Source of the DNA: Acetobacterium sp.
GTDB taxonomy: Bacteria; Bacillota; Clostridia; Eubacteriales; Eubacteriaceae
Direction of reading: 5' to 3'
Length of the DNA stretch: 64,000 nt
Assembly: GCF_030652775.1 (NCBI RefSeq)
Contig: NZ_JAUSPS010000063.1
Location: forward strand, 45,668 to 109,667
Part shown: positions 17,780-27,261 of the stretch, piece by piece
Numbering within the stretch: the stretch's first letter is position 1
How the letters are laid out: each line of letters opens with the position of its first letter
Program-made: the position numbers and the translations under genes
The notes under the pieces: generated by a model
The model's database searches: none
What the model saw: the letters and a program-made list of their open reading frames with translations, nothing else
Told to the model about the DNA's origin: nothing

Positions 17780-18265
17780 ATGGACATCGAAATGAGACCA
17801 CTAGGTCAGGCAGATTTGAAACAGAGCACAGAAATTTGGAATTTTATTGTCGCCGAAGCCAATAGTTTTCCCGGCGATCAGGTTCTTGGTGAAGCAGAAG
17901 CAGCCGTGATGTTTGCTCAGCAGACCGAAACAGTATGCGCCCTCAGTGAAAATGAAGTCGTCGGACTTTATATTCTTCACCCCAACAATATTGGCCGCTG
18001 CGGGCATATTGCCAATGCCTCGTTTGGGGTCAAACAAGCATATCGGGGCAAGGGCATCGGTCGTCGGCTAGTGGAAGATTGTCTTAAACGAAGCCGCGAA
18101 AGTGGTTTTAAAGGTCTCCAGTTTAATGCCGTGGTGTCCACCAATTATCCTGCCATAACCCTTTATCTGAAACTCGGTTTTAAAATCATTGGGACCATTA
18201 AAGAAGGCTATCGACTAAAAAATAACAGCTATGTCGATACCTTGATTTTTCTTAAAAGTTGGTAA
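17780..18265 (+). CDS. GNAT-family N-acetyltransferase
   Basis: Acetyltransferase of 161 residues. The acetyl-CoA loop is visible as VKQAYRGKGIGRRLVED (Q/R-x-x-G-x-G/A), followed by LKLGFKIIG typical of GNAT motif B. Similar to amino-acid or phosphinothricin-type acetyltransferases; the substrate is unknown. ATG 17780 follows GAGGAGGAGC; the in-frame ATG 17759 lies upstream of that site and is unlikely. The next gene is another GNAT, but the two are not close paralogs. Confidence 0.88.
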   Translation: MDIEMRPLGQADLKQSTEIWNFIVAEANSFPGDQVLGEAEAAVMFAQQTETVCALSENEVVGLYILHPNNIGRCGHIANASFGVKQAYRGKGIGRRLVEDCLKRSRESGFKGLQFNAVVSTNYPAITLYLKLGFKIIGTIKEGYRLKNNSYVDTLIFLKSW

Positions 18266-18326
18266 AAGCGACTTAGCGCTAATTAATAAGAGCAGAAAGG
18301 GTGTGTAATCAATCGAACTATTAAAA

Positions 18327-18842
18327 TTGAATGAAAAGGATTTTGAAAAAATATATGCACTGATGGAGTGTTCTTTTCCCATTGAAGAAGTCAGACCCCA
18401 GGAAAATGCCAAAGCTCAGCTGCGGGATCCTCATTATACGATATGGATTTCAAGAAATGAAGCTGATCTGATCCTTGCTTTTATTGCCGAGTGGGATCTG
18501 GGGTCAATAATTTTTCTGGAGCATTTTGCGGTGGAGCAAACTTTGCGGGGCGGAGGAATCGGTTCCCGAATGATGGCAGCCTATTTATCCCAGGCGGCAA
18601 AGCCGGTGGTGATTGAGGTAGAAGATGTGAAAACCGAAATCAGCGAGAGACGAATTGGTTTTTATCAGCGGCTGGGCTTTCATCTGTCCGAATATGGCTA
18701 TGATCAGCCGGTGATGCGCGGCGATATCAGCAAAAAAATTCCCTTGAAGATGATGACCTATCCGGATCCCCTTTCAGCCGAAGGTTTTGAGCATTTCCGG
18801 CAGCAGGTATTTAGCCAAATCTATAAAATTACCAAAACATAA
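18327..18842 (+). CDS. GNAT-family N-acetyltransferase, start uncertain
   Basis: Acetyltransferase of about 171 residues with the acetyl-CoA loop RGGGIGSRMMAAYL and motif B QRLGFHLSEYGY. The start is odd. TTG 18327 has no ribosome site, yet the codons upstream (encoding IELLKL from 18312) look like the natural first beta strand and are blocked by a TAA at 18306. AAAGGG at 18296-18301 would suit a start near 18312, where the codon is ATC. Either a non-canonical start is used or the 5' end carries a mutation or sequencing error. Confidence 0.8.
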   Translation: MNEKDFEKIYALMECSFPIEEVRPQENAKAQLRDPHYTIWISRNEADLILAFIAEWDLGSIIFLEHFAVEQTLRGGGIGSRMMAAYLSQAAKPVVIEVEDVKTEISERRIGFYQRLGFHLSEYGYDQPVMRGDISKKIPLKMMTYPDPLSAEGFEHFRQQVFSQIYKITKT

Positions 18843-18845
18843 TAA

Positions 18846-18887
18846 CAAAAAAGGATGAATTGCAACTTTTAAATTCATCCTTTTTGT
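18846..18887. terminator. bidirectional terminator
   Basis: AAAAAGGATGAATT and AATTCATCCTTTTT form a stem flanked by A and T runs. It lies between the converging GNAT and diguanylate cyclase genes and can serve both. Confidence 0.88.
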
Positions 18888-18892
18888 TTGTT

Positions 18893-20320
18893 TTAGAGAA
18901 AGGTGACTTGATTTTTGCCGTTGCTCTTAGATTCATAAAGCGCCTTGTCAGCCCGGCGAATAATCGTGTCTTCAGTATCAATATCAATGGCTTGTGTTAC
19001 CCCAATGCTGACGGTAACGTTAAATTCCGAAAGCAGCGGGTCATTGAGAATCTCCAGCCGCAGCGTTTCAAGTTTTTCAGCGGCTAAAATACCCGAAAGG
19101 AAGATGATGCCGCTGAACTCATCACCACCCCAACGGGTGATGAGATGATCACTTAGGGTGTTTTTGGAAAGCGTCATCACATGTTTTAAAATTTTGTCGC
19201 CTTGCAAGTGGCCATGGTTATCATTGACATCTTTAAAATGATCCAGATCCATTAAGAAAACGGACCAACCAACCTTGTTCTCATCGTTTTGAGCCAGCGT
19301 TGCTTTCAAATTCTGATCAAAATCCTTTCGATTGGAGAGGATTCCCAGATTATCCAGGAGGGCCAGTTTTTTCATTTGAGCATCATTTTTGTTGACGATT
19401 TGTTGAACAATCAAGAGAACCGAGGTTAGTACTAGGATGATAATAAATAGATCATAATATAACTGATTATTAAACGACTGGGCTAATTCAGCGGTATCTT
19501 TGCGGATGACGAGATACCAGTTGAGCTCTTCAATGTAGTGGCTGATGATATATTGCGGATTGTACAAATTATCGTCGTTAAAAACGTTGATCTTATCCGT
19601 TTTGTTATAAAGGGATGGACCGATTTTCGAATAGATTTCCAGATCGTTGATATTCTGATTTTCGATTAGATTCGGATTGGTATGAGCTTGGATCAATCCG
19701 TTTTCATCGACCAGGAAGGCTTCCAGATTATAGTCGCGTTCAAAAATTTCGAGAAGATCCTGAACATAGCTCATCTCAATACCGACCCCAGCGACACCGA
19801 TCAGGTTACTCTGGTCATCCAATATTTTGCAATTGATGAAGATGGTCAGACGTTGATGATCCACCTGATCTTGATCGACATCCAGGAGATAAAGCTTGTC
19901 TTGATTGATGAAATCATAATACCATTGATCATGTTCATCCTGGGGAGAGATGGTTTTAAACAAACCATTATAATGAAAATAATTCAGCGATTTGGCCGAT
20001 ATTAAAAAGACCGAATGGTAGTCATATTTATTACGAAGGCCCTCCAGATAAGCAATGATTTCCTGATTGTTTTGTGAATCTTCCTGCTCAAGCCACTGCT
20101 TGACAAAGCTGTCATTGGCCATGGTCAGACTCACAAAAATAGGTTTAGTCAATTCGTTGTTGATTTCAGAATAGATATTGGTGGAGGTGAGCTTGGAAAT
20201 ATTAAGCACATCATCTTTAATGATCTTACTGTAAGTTGTAAAGCTGAAGAATACAATAGCCACAATACCAATGAGGATAATCAGTGAGATCAGCAGTCCG
20301 ACTTTATTTCGTTGTTTCAT
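18893..20320 (-). CDS. membrane diguanylate cyclase with dCache-like sensor
   Basis: Protein of 475 residues making c-di-GMP from GTP. It has a TM helix near the N-terminus (about 8-30), an extracellular dCache-like sensor domain (about 35-280), a second TM (about 288-308) and a C-terminal GGDEF domain. The active site is canonical (RWGGDEF), with DLDHFKDVND upstream binding metal. No RxxD inhibitory site is seen five residues before GGDEF. ATG 20320 follows GAGGTAATT; the TTG at 20335 overlaps that site. Monocistronic between two terminators. Confidence 0.92.
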   Translation of the reverse strand: MKQRNKVGLLISLIILIGIVAIVFFSFTTYSKIIKDDVLNISKLTSTNIYSEINNELTKPIFVSLTMANDSFVKQWLEQEDSQNNQEIIAYLEGLRNKYDYHSVFLISAKSLNYFHYNGLFKTISPQDEHDQWYYDFINQDKLYLLDVDQDQVDHQRLTIFINCKILDDQSNLIGVAGVGIEMSYVQDLLEIFERDYNLEAFLVDENGLIQAHTNPNLIENQNINDLEIYSKIGPSLYNKTDKINVFNDDNLYNPQYIISHYIEELNWYLVIRKDTAELAQSFNNQLYYDLFIIILVLTSVLLIVQQIVNKNDAQMKKLALLDNLGILSNRKDFDQNLKATLAQNDENKVGWSVFLMDLDHFKDVNDNHGHLQGDKILKHVMTLSKNTLSDHLITRWGGDEFSGIIFLSGILAAEKLETLRLEILNDPLLSEFNVTVSIGVTQAIDIDTEDTIIRRADKALYESKSNGKNQVTFL

Positions 20321-20360
20321 AATTACCTCATCCAAATAGTTTTACAACAATTTTAAACAT

Positions 20361-20397
20361 TAAAAAGAGGTTTTGTCAATCAAAATTGACAAAACCT
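20361..20397 (-). terminator. terminator of the EF-hand-like gene
   Basis: Minus-strand 13 bp stem AGGTTTTGTCAAT/ATTGACAAAACCT with a 4 base loop, followed by CTTTTTA. Confidence 0.88.
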
Positions 20398-20437
20398 AAT
20401 TATTAGTAGCGGGCATTTATTTAAGTCGTTTCAGGTT

Positions 20438-21577
20438 TTAGATACTCAGATCAATGTGCTGAACAGTTCCGGCGGAACCATCTTCATTGAGATAGATCCC
20501 CGTTCGCTGTAGTTGACCATTGGTTTGATTATCAGCGCCTTTCAGGGCAAAGCTGGTGCTGACGTTGCCGAGATAAATCGCACCGACACCTTTTTGACCC
20601 AGCGCCATTAGAACATCTTTGCCAGCGGAATCTTTAGACCAGATCTGTAGTTTTTCATAGATTGCATCATTTTCATCGATCCAGTTATTACCATCCGAAT
20701 CATATTTAGCCAGATCGGAAAAACCGTTGCCGCTTTGAGGACCGAAGAGTTCGCTGCCGTCATTGATTTTGCCATCGCCATTTGAATCCAGCGCCAAGAA
20801 GCCACTACCGGGACCAACAAAGGAAATTTGATCCAAGGTACCGTTGGCATCAATATCAAAGGCATATTTTTCGGCGGTGACCGATGCGCTTCCGGCATCG
20901 TAGTTGATCACCAGTGGATCAACTTGAACGGGTTGATTGCCTCCTTGAATTGTAAGGTTAGATTGGGACATAAATTCCCGGCTAAGATTTAACTGCAAAT
21001 CAATATTGATCTGCCGGCCATCTGAAGTTGTGACCGATGCCTGTGCCTGAAATGAAGTACTTTGGGATTCATAATGGGTGACGCTCTGACTGTATTCAAA
21101 GCCGCCACCGGAAGAATTGCTAGCATTGCTGCGGGGTTGCGCACCGGCTAAACCCTGCGCCCATCCGGCGGCAGCAGCTTGGAGTGAACTCCGGTTGGAA
21201 TAGGCACTTTGGATCGCCTGACTCATCTTGGGGTCTTCCAGCGTAACTTTTTTTGGCATCACGAATTTTATTTTTTTGCCGGTTAAGGCTTGAATCATCC
21301 GCTTCAATAAGGTCAGCTGTTGTTCTTCTTTGCTGGAGAGAGAGGCTGTTTCATCATCCGAGGGTACAGTTGATAGGGGGGGTAGCGTGTTTAACTGCAG
21401 ATCTCTAGCCTGTTTTGATATTTCCAGGGTATCCATCCCCTTTGCTGAAGAATTGGTTATGGTTGTCGTTTTAGAGTTACCCTGAGCATCCCAGGTTTTC
21501 AAAGATTCGACTGCTTTGGTTGCTTCCTTATAACTGCTTTGGCTTGCCATTGCGACGGTTGAACTTTCGATTTTCAT
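20438..21577 (-). CDS. EF-hand-like calcium-binding repeat protein of unknown role
   Basis: Protein of 379 residues without a signal peptide or TM segment. The first 150 residues are Ser/Thr/Gln-rich and low in structure. The C-terminal 150 residues hold acidic calcium-loop patterns: DIDANGTLDQI, LDSNGDGKINDGSELFG and YDSDGNNWIDENDAIYEKL. The DSNGDG...GSELFG arrangement is known from C-terminal parts of large surface and RTX-type proteins. It may bind calcium and be exported by a non-classical route. I do not recognise a specific function. Confidence 0.6.
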   Translation of the reverse strand: MKIESSTVAMASQSSYKEATKAVESLKTWDAQGNSKTTTITNSSAKGMDTLEISKQARDLQLNTLPPLSTVPSDDETASLSSKEEQQLTLLKRMIQALTGKKIKFVMPKKVTLEDPKMSQAIQSAYSNRSSLQAAAAGWAQGLAGAQPRSNASNSSGGGFEYSQSVTHYESQSTSFQAQASVTTSDGRQINIDLQLNLSREFMSQSNLTIQGGNQPVQVDPLVINYDAGSASVTAEKYAFDIDANGTLDQISFVGPGSGFLALDSNGDGKINDGSELFGPQSGNGFSDLAKYDSDGNNWIDENDAIYEKLQIWSKDSAGKDVLMALGQKGVGAIYLGNVSTSFALKGADNQTNGQLQRTGIYLNEDGSAGTVQHIDLSI

Positions 21578-21689
21578 AAATCCACCTCCATGTTATTACG
21601 AAATGGTTACGCCAGAAAAAGACGCAATCCGTTGAATTTAATATCGGCAGAATGAAGAAAAAGATAAGTGCTAAATTAAATAAAGTTGA

Positions 21690-23003
21690 TTATTTTTCAG
21701 AGCGAAAGGCTACTGTTTGGCCGTCCAGAATCATATTGGTGGTTCGCATTGCACACATTTTACCGCACATTGAGCAGCTATGTTTTTCTTCGGTGGGCGT
21801 GCTGTCATAATAGGCTTTTGCTTTTTCACCATCAATGGCCAGCTCAAACATCGTATCCCAGTCAATTTGTCGCCGGGCATCGGACATTTTGTTATCCCAG
21901 TCCCGGGCATTCGGGATACCCTTGGCAATGTCGGCGGCATGGGCGGCAATCTTGGTGGCAATGATACCGTCCTTAACATCATTGATATCCGGGAGCCGCA
22001 AATGCTCAGCAGGGGTTACATAACAAAGAAAATCAGCACCGTTGGCGGCGGCGATGGCACCGCCGATGGCAGCAGTAATATGGTCATAGCCCGGAGCGAC
22101 ATCGGTTACCAAGGGGCCAAGAACATAGAAGGGCGCATTGTGGCAGAGTTTTTTCTGGAAAACCATGTTGGCGGCAATCTCGTTGATGCTCATATGGCCG
22201 GGGCCTTCAACCATCACCTGGACATCTTTGGCCCAGGCCCGTTTGGTCAGATGACCCATCTCAATCAGTTCGCTGAGCTGAGAAGCATCGGAGCTATCAT
22301 CAATACAGCCAGGGCGCAGCGCATCCCCCAAACTGATGGTGACATCAAACTCCCGGAGAATCTCCAGAAAATCATCGTAATATTCATAAAAGGGATTTTC
22401 ATTGCCGGTCATTTCCATCCAGGCAAAAAGCAGGGAACCGCCCCGGGAGACAATATTGGTTCGTCGGCCAGCTCGTTTAAAGGCTTCCACTGCACGTTTA
22501 TTTATACCGGCATGAATTGTCATAAAATCAACCCCTTCTTCAGCATGGGCTCGGACAACCCGCATAAAATCCTGGGCGGTGATCTCTAGCAGATCTTTTT
22601 CAAGATAACCGATGGCATCATACATCGGAACCGTGCCGATCATGGCCGGGGACATTGCAATGAGCTGTTTACGGAAGGTATTGGTTTTTCCGTAGTTGCT
22701 TAAATCCATAATCGCTTCGGCGCCATATTTCAAGGCTAAATTTACCTTTTCCAATTCGACTTGATAGTCTTTGCAGTCGCCAGATACCCCCAGATTGACA
22801 TTGACTTTTGTTTTCAAACCAGTGCCAATGCCTTCGGCAGAAAGGGCATGATGCCAAATATTGGCTGGTATGGCAACCTGGCCGCAGGCGACCAGAGCCA
22901 TGAGGTTATTAACATCCAGACCCTCCTTTTGAGCCACTGTTTCCATTTCTGGGGTGATGATCCCCTTTCTTGCCGCTTCCATTTGAGTGTTGTAATTTTT
23001 CAC
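21690..23003 (-). CDS. thiC: phosphomethylpyrimidine synthase (HMP-P synthase)
   Basis: Radical-SAM enzyme of 437 residues converting aminoimidazole ribotide to HMP phosphate for thiamine. It shows the ThiC hallmarks [38 protein letters not shown] and GPLVTD. The C-terminal cluster cysteines read C-x2-C-x3-C (CSMCGKMC). The length fits the short bacterial/archaeal form without the N-terminal extension. The start is GTG with AAAGGA upstream. It is controlled by the TPP riboswitch upstream and stands alone here, without other thi genes. Confidence 0.96.
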   Translation of the reverse strand: MKNYNTQMEAARKGIITPEMETVAQKEGLDVNNLMALVACGQVAIPANIWHHALSAEGIGTGLKTKVNVNLGVSGDCKDYQVELEKVNLALKYGAEAIMDLSNYGKTNTFRKQLIAMSPAMIGTVPMYDAIGYLEKDLLEITAQDFMRVVRAHAEEGVDFMTIHAGINKRAVEAFKRAGRRTNIVSRGGSLLFAWMEMTGNENPFYEYYDDFLEILREFDVTISLGDALRPGCIDDSSDASQLSELIEMGHLTKRAWAKDVQVMVEGPGHMSINEIAANMVFQKKLCHNAPFYVLGPLVTDVAPGYDHITAAIGGAIAAANGADFLCYVTPAEHLRLPDINDVKDGIIATKIAAHAADIAKGIPNARDWDNKMSDARRQIDWDTMFELAIDGEKAKAYYDSTPTEEKHSCSMCGKMCAMRTTNMILDGQTVAFRSEK

Positions 23004-23037
23004 AGTATTTTCCTTTCAAATTAAGAATTTTGAGTAT

Positions 23038-23069
23038 AAAAAAAGTGCTTTCCACAATAGGAAAGCACT
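23038..23069 (-). terminator. riboswitch-controlled terminator of thiC
   Basis: Minus-strand stem AGTGCTTTCC/GGAAAGCACT followed by seven T, between the TPP aptamer and the thiC start. It is the expression platform. Confidence 0.92.
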
Positions 23070-23098
23070 GAAAGCACGTATTAGAAAATTAGCCAAAA

Positions 23099-23182
23099 CG
23101 CCTTGCCTCCCTACGTTAGTATTAACTAACAGGTTCAAAGGGTCAGGTTTTAACCTTCTCAACTATATAAGTCCCCCCGCAA
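23099..23182 (-). ncRNA. TPP riboswitch (THI element)
   Basis: On the minus strand the conserved TPP-aptamer blocks appear in order: a TGAGA element, GACCCTTTGAACCTG, then GTTAATACTAACGTAGGGA, closed by a G-rich 5' arm. Thiamine diphosphate binding should favour the terminator just downstream and shut off thiC. Confidence 0.95.
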
Positions 23183-23202
23183 ATGAGTATTTAATTGTCA
23201 GT

Positions 23203-23230
23203 ATTATATCATCTTAAATATAAATGTCAA
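23203..23230 (-). promoter_or_regulatory. promoter of the TPP riboswitch-thiC transcript
   Basis: Minus-strand TTGACA and TATAAT, 16 bp apart, start the transcript about 20 bases before the aptamer. Confidence 0.85.
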
Positions 23231-23339
23231 GATGTCGGACTGATTTAAAGCAATAATAGTTTGGTTCATTTGACCACAGATCATGAAAATAAAAAAATAG
23301 GGACTGTCATTTTTGTTTAATTATTGTTATGATAGGGTC

Positions 23340-23453
23340 ATGAAGATGCGCTTTAAATATAACTATCCCAATGGATGGAAACGATCAGCAGGTGAGCGTA
23401 AATTAGCATTTGATCATCGTCTGATCGTGCGGCAAGCGCTCAATCGAAAATGA
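23340..23453 (+). CDS. possible 37-residue basic peptide ORF
   Basis: Open frame from ATG 23340 to TGA, rich in Lys/Arg/Asn/Tyr (begins MKMRFKYNYPNGWKR). The ribosome site is weak (AGGGTC) and I recognise no family. It lies in the otherwise empty gap between the thiC promoter and the GGDEF/HD-GYP gene. It may be chance or an eroded fragment. Confidence 0.2.
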   Translation: MKMRFKYNYPNGWKRSAGERKLAFDHRLIVRQALNRK

Positions 23454-23547
23454 CGTTGCTTAAGAAAAAATAGAGAATTGACGGTTAAAATGAAAACGAT
23501 TTAGTCATATAATAAAGTCATTGTAAAAAAGACTGAGATGGTGCCAA

Positions 23548-25674
23548 ATGAAACTGAAGGTTAAAACAATTATAATCGCCCTTTGCAGTGCGGCAATGCT
23601 TTTAGGGATCACCTATGGGATTTTTTATTGGGTTTTCTATGGTTTTGTTGATGCCGCTCAGAGAAATCAGATTGAGAAAGATTTTAAAATGGTTGAGACG
23701 ATCATTGAAAATGAAAAAGATAATCTCAACAGTATTTTGAAGGATTGGGCCTATTGGGATGATACCTATCGTTTTATCGATGACCAGAATCCGAGTTATG
23801 TGACCGTGAATCTTAATGAAGAGACGCTGAAAAACCTGAACTTGAATATGATGCTTTTTGTCAGTCAAACTGGCGGGGTGGTGGGATCTGTAGATTTTGA
23901 ACTGACAGCGGAAGAATCCGCCGGGCTGGTGAAAAAAATCAGCCAGAGTGATTTTTACAGGGGGATGCTGACCGATGATGAGGACGCCCAAACAAATCTG
24001 ATGATGCTAAATGGACAGCCGTACCTGATTGCCTCCGGGCGGATTAACAATTCCAGCCATAATGCGGTCAGCAATGGCAGCATGGTGATGGTCAAAACTG
24101 TTGATGGCGAAATGACGGCTTATCTCGAAGATTTAACCGGAGTCAATGTGGAATTCCGCGAAGCGGGGGCGGCGGCCATTCCAGAAAATCAAATTATGAA
24201 AAGAGCATTCGATGGGAAACCCTATCTTACCGCCAGCCGATTACTACAGGATGGCGATGGCGAAAAAACCATTCTGATGACAATTTCCCGGGTTGAAGAA
24301 AATTATGCTTTTGTAAAGAATCAGTTCAATCTGTTTATGGCCAGTTTCGTTGCGCTGCTTTTGCTGATCCTCAGCATTGATTTTTTTATCGTAAACCGCT
24401 ATTTTCTAAGGCGAATTGAAAAGCTGATTGCCTTTACCAAAGAAGTGGGATTAAAACGCGATACCACTCTTTCCATCGATATGGATGGACGCGATGAGCT
24501 TAAAACGCTGGCAGTTTCAATCAACCAGATGCTTCGGGAAATTGACCAGGCCAATCAGAATATCAAATCCAATATCACCAAAAGAAAAATCAATGAGGAA
24601 GAAATTCGGTTTTTAAGTTATTCGGATCCGCTGACCCGGCTTAAAAACCGGGACTACATGAAAATGCAGTTTGAAGTCCTCGGTGAGCAGAAAGATACCC
24701 ACTATTTTATTATCATGTGTGATATTAACGGGCTAAAGCTGACCAATGATGCTTTTGGACACCAGGAAGGGGATCAGATGCTGATCGCCGTGAGTAACGT
24801 ACTCAGGCGGATGTGCCGTCCTACCGATATGATTTCAAGATGGCCAGGCGATGAGTTTGTCATTGTGCTTAAGGATATCAAACAGGCAGGGATCTGTCAG
24901 CTGATCCGGGATATCACTCATGAAATTGAGAAAATTCAGGATTTTCATTTGAATATCAGCGTGGCCATGGGTTATGCTGAAAGTAATGAGGAATTGAGAA
25001 GTCCGGAAGAGGTGCTGAACCTGGCGGAAAACCGAATGTATCGTAATAAGCTGATGGAAAGCACCAGTTCCCGAAATGCCACGATCCGGTCACTGGCGCG
25101 AACCCTCCATGAAAAAAGTACCGAGACAGAAGCCCATACGATGCGGATTAGCCTGTTGAGCAAAGCCCTGGGCAGTCGCCTGGAGCTGCGAAAAGATCAA
25201 CTGGACGAACTGGAACTGCTATCGCTGCTCCATGACATTGGCAAAATTGGAATACCCGAATATATTCTCGATAAACCGGCTAAGCTCAGCAATGAAGAAT
25301 GGGAAATTATCAAAACCCATCCGGAAATTGGCTACCGGATTGCCAAGTCCACCCCAGCGCTGGAGCATATTGCCGAGTATATCCTGGCGCACCATGAGAA
25401 ATTTGACGGAACCGGCTATCCCGACGGGCTAAAAGCCCAGGAAATTCCATACCTGGGACGGATCATCAATGTGGTGGATTCCTTTGATGTGATGACTCAC
25501 AGCCGCAGCTATAAGAAAGCTAGCGATTTGTCTTATGCCATCAGCGAACTTAACGCCTGTTCCGGCACCCAATTTGATCCGGAAATTGTCAGCACCTTCC
25601 TTAAAATGATTGAAGAAGAAGGCTTGCCAGTGCGGCTGGAAATTTCAGCAGTAATGGATAACCAAAAAAATTAA
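23548..25674 (+). CDS. CHASE4-HAMP-GGDEF-HD-GYP protein (c-di-GMP turnover)
   Basis: Membrane protein of 708 residues: TM1 (about 6-32), CHASE4-type sensor with DWAYWDDTYRF, TM2 (about 265-288), HAMP, GGDEF domain (about 350-505) and HD-GYP phosphodiesterase (about 515-700). The cyclase motif is degenerate (WPGDEF in place of GGDEF), while the I-site RPTD is intact, so this domain may bind c-di-GMP rather than make it. The HD-GYP site is complete (HDIGKIG, HHEKFDGTGYPDG). Likely a regulated c-di-GMP phosphodiesterase. Confidence 0.93.
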   Translation: MKLKVKTIIIALCSAAMLLGITYGIFYWVFYGFVDAAQRNQIEKDFKMVETIIENEKDNLNSILKDWAYWDDTYRFIDDQNPSYVTVNLNEETLKNLNLNMMLFVSQTGGVVGSVDFELTAEESAGLVKKISQSDFYRGMLTDDEDAQTNLMMLNGQPYLIASGRINNSSHNAVSNGSMVMVKTVDGEMTAYLEDLTGVNVEFREAGAAAIPENQIMKRAFDGKPYLTASRLLQDGDGEKTILMTISRVEENYAFVKNQFNLFMASFVALLLLILSIDFFIVNRYFLRRIEKLIAFTKEVGLKRDTTLSIDMDGRDELKTLAVSINQMLREIDQANQNIKSNITKRKINEEEIRFLSYSDPLTRLKNRDYMKMQFEVLGEQKDTHYFIIMCDINGLKLTNDAFGHQEGDQMLIAVSNVLRRMCRPTDMISRWPGDEFVIVLKDIKQAGICQLIRDITHEIEKIQDFHLNISVAMGYAESNEELRSPEEVLNLAENRMYRNKLMESTSSRNATIRSLARTLHEKSTETEAHTMRISLLSKALGSRLELRKDQLDELELLSLLHDIGKIGIPEYILDKPAKLSNEEWEIIKTHPEIGYRIAKSTPALEHIAEYILAHHEKFDGTGYPDGLKAQEIPYLGRIINVVDSFDVMTHSRSYKKASDLSYAISELNACSGTQFDPEIVSTFLKMIEEEGLPVRLEISAVMDNQKN

Positions 25675-25704
25675 AATATTAAAAAATAAGAGGAGGCACA
25701 AGTT

Positions 25705-26163
25705 ATGACAGAGATGATTCAATTAGGGGCAATGGCTCCTGATTTTACATTGTCGGATCAAAATGGCGAGATGGTTACCCTGAGTCAGTTTAAAGGGAAA
25801 AAGGTGTTACTGTCCTGGCATCCCCTGGCCTGGACATCAGTATGCACCGACCAGATGCGGTCACTGGATCGGAATGTGGATCGCTTTGCGGAAAAGAATA
25901 CCGTGATACTGGGCCTCAGTGTGGATCCGCAACCCAGCAAATCGGTTTGGGCTCGGGCCTTGTCTTTGAAACACATCAAAATTTTATCAGACTTTGTTCC
26001 GTTAGGTGCTGTGGCCAGAGACTATGGTATTTTTAGTGAGGAACACGGGGCATCAAAAAGAGCCAATATCCTGATCAATGAAGCTGGGATGGTGATCTGG
26101 GTCAAGAAATATGAAATTCGCACCCTGCCGGATGTGGAAGAAGTGCTGGGAAAAATGAAATAA
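25705..26163 (+). CDS. peroxiredoxin (AhpC/TSA family, one cysteine)
   Basis: Thioredoxin-fold peroxidase of 152 residues reducing hydroperoxides. The peroxidatic Cys lies in P-x3-T-x2-C (HPLAWTSVCTDQ). It is the only Cys in the protein, so no resolving Cys is present and a small thiol or redoxin partner must recycle it (1-Cys mechanism). A strong AGGAGG site lies upstream and a terminator follows. It suits oxidative defence in an anaerobe. Confidence 0.93.
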   Translation: MTEMIQLGAMAPDFTLSDQNGEMVTLSQFKGKKVLLSWHPLAWTSVCTDQMRSLDRNVDRFAEKNTVILGLSVDPQPSKSVWARALSLKHIKILSDFVPLGAVARDYGIFSEEHGASKRANILINEAGMVIWVKKYEIRTLPDVEEVLGKMK

Positions 26164-26241
26164 GGTAGACGTTCTTTTTATTCAGAGTTGCCGCAATGCG
26201 CCTGTCCGATCAAATGTTAGGCAAATTTTATCGGCAGTCTC

Positions 26242-26269
26242 AATGCCTTGGGTAACCAGGGCATTTTTT
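26242..26269 (+). terminator. rho-independent terminator
   Basis: AATGCCTTGG and CCAGGGCATT pair over 10 bp around a GTAA loop, followed by a T-run. It ends the peroxiredoxin transcript. Confidence 0.88.
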
Positions 26270-26350
26270 GAATTGTTTGAGGCATAAAAGCAAGCAAACC
26301 GCTATTATTGACATCTTTTGGCGGTAAGCTGCGAAAATAGGAGGAGCGGA

Positions 26351-27205
26351 ATGGAAAATTTAATCGACTATAGTGCAGCTGCGCAAACCGGATCGATTCT
26401 GGAACATGTGATATACATTTTCTTGTCTTTGGGAGGGTCAACTTTTGCATACTGGCGAAAATCATTAACCTTTTCGGCAGCTCTGGGAGCCTTTTTTTTG
26501 GGAGTCGCCTTATATCTGGCCGGAGGGCCCTTATTCTTTATTTTACTGATGGTTTTCTTTTTAAGCTCGACCTTTTTATCCCATTTCAAAGCCAGCATTA
26601 AAGATCCGGTTGAGGCCAGAATTCACGCCAAGTCGGGCCCCCGGGATATTGTCCAGGTTGGTGCCAATGGGGGGGCCGCTCTGATTATGGCAGTGCCTTT
26701 TGCTATATCTCAGAATCCGGCCTATCTGGTGGCGGTGGCAGCATCATTTGCGGCTTGCAACGCTGATACCTGGGCTTCGGAAATCGGCATTCTCAGCCGC
26801 AAGGCACCGGTTTCGCTGATCACCTTTAAACCGGTCAGTCCCGGGCTTTCCGGCGGGGTCAGTCCGCTGGGGTTGATGGCTTCGCTGGGCGGTTCGGTGG
26901 TGGTGGCGTTGACCTACGGTTTGTACCAGTTAGCCGCCGGAAACAGCGGTGAGTTGTTATGGATGCAAATTGGTATTATTACTTTAGGTGGCGTGTTGGG
27001 ATCAATTCTGGACAGCCTAATGGGTGCGGCTATCCAGGCCAAGTATATCAGCCATGAAACCGGCGAGTTGACTGAGAAGCCAGACGACAATAATAAACCC
27101 AACCAGTTATATAGTGGAATAACCTTTGTGAACAATGATTTTGTTAATTTTGCCAGCTCTTTGTTGGCCGCCGCACTGGTTCTAATTTTTGTGCAGCTCA
27201 AATAA
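26351..27205 (+). CDS. DUF92/TMEM19-family membrane protein
   Basis: Integral membrane protein of 284 residues with about six TM segments. Signature stretches are ARDIVQVGANGG-like (RDIVQVGANGGAAL), CNADTWASEIG and GVSPLGLMASLGGS, all typical of DUF92. ATG 26351 follows GGAGGAGCGGA; TTG 26318 is too early. Plant members of this family (VTE6) are phytyl-phosphate kinases in tocopherol synthesis. The next gene is a tocopherol-cyclase-like protein, so the pair may act on an isoprenoid lipid (inference). Confidence 0.85.
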   Translation: MENLIDYSAAAQTGSILEHVIYIFLSLGGSTFAYWRKSLTFSAALGAFFLGVALYLAGGPLFFILLMVFFLSSTFLSHFKASIKDPVEARIHAKSGPRDIVQVGANGGAALIMAVPFAISQNPAYLVAVAASFAACNADTWASEIGILSRKAPVSLITFKPVSPGLSGGVSPLGLMASLGGSVVVALTYGLYQLAAGNSGELLWMQIGIITLGGVLGSILDSLMGAAIQAKYISHETGELTEKPDDNNKPNQLYSGITFVNNDFVNFASSLLAAALVLIFVQLK

Positions 27206-27261
27206 AAAAATGGTTTTTGGCGGAGAACTACTGTTTTCGTGACATGAAAGGAAAAGGACAG

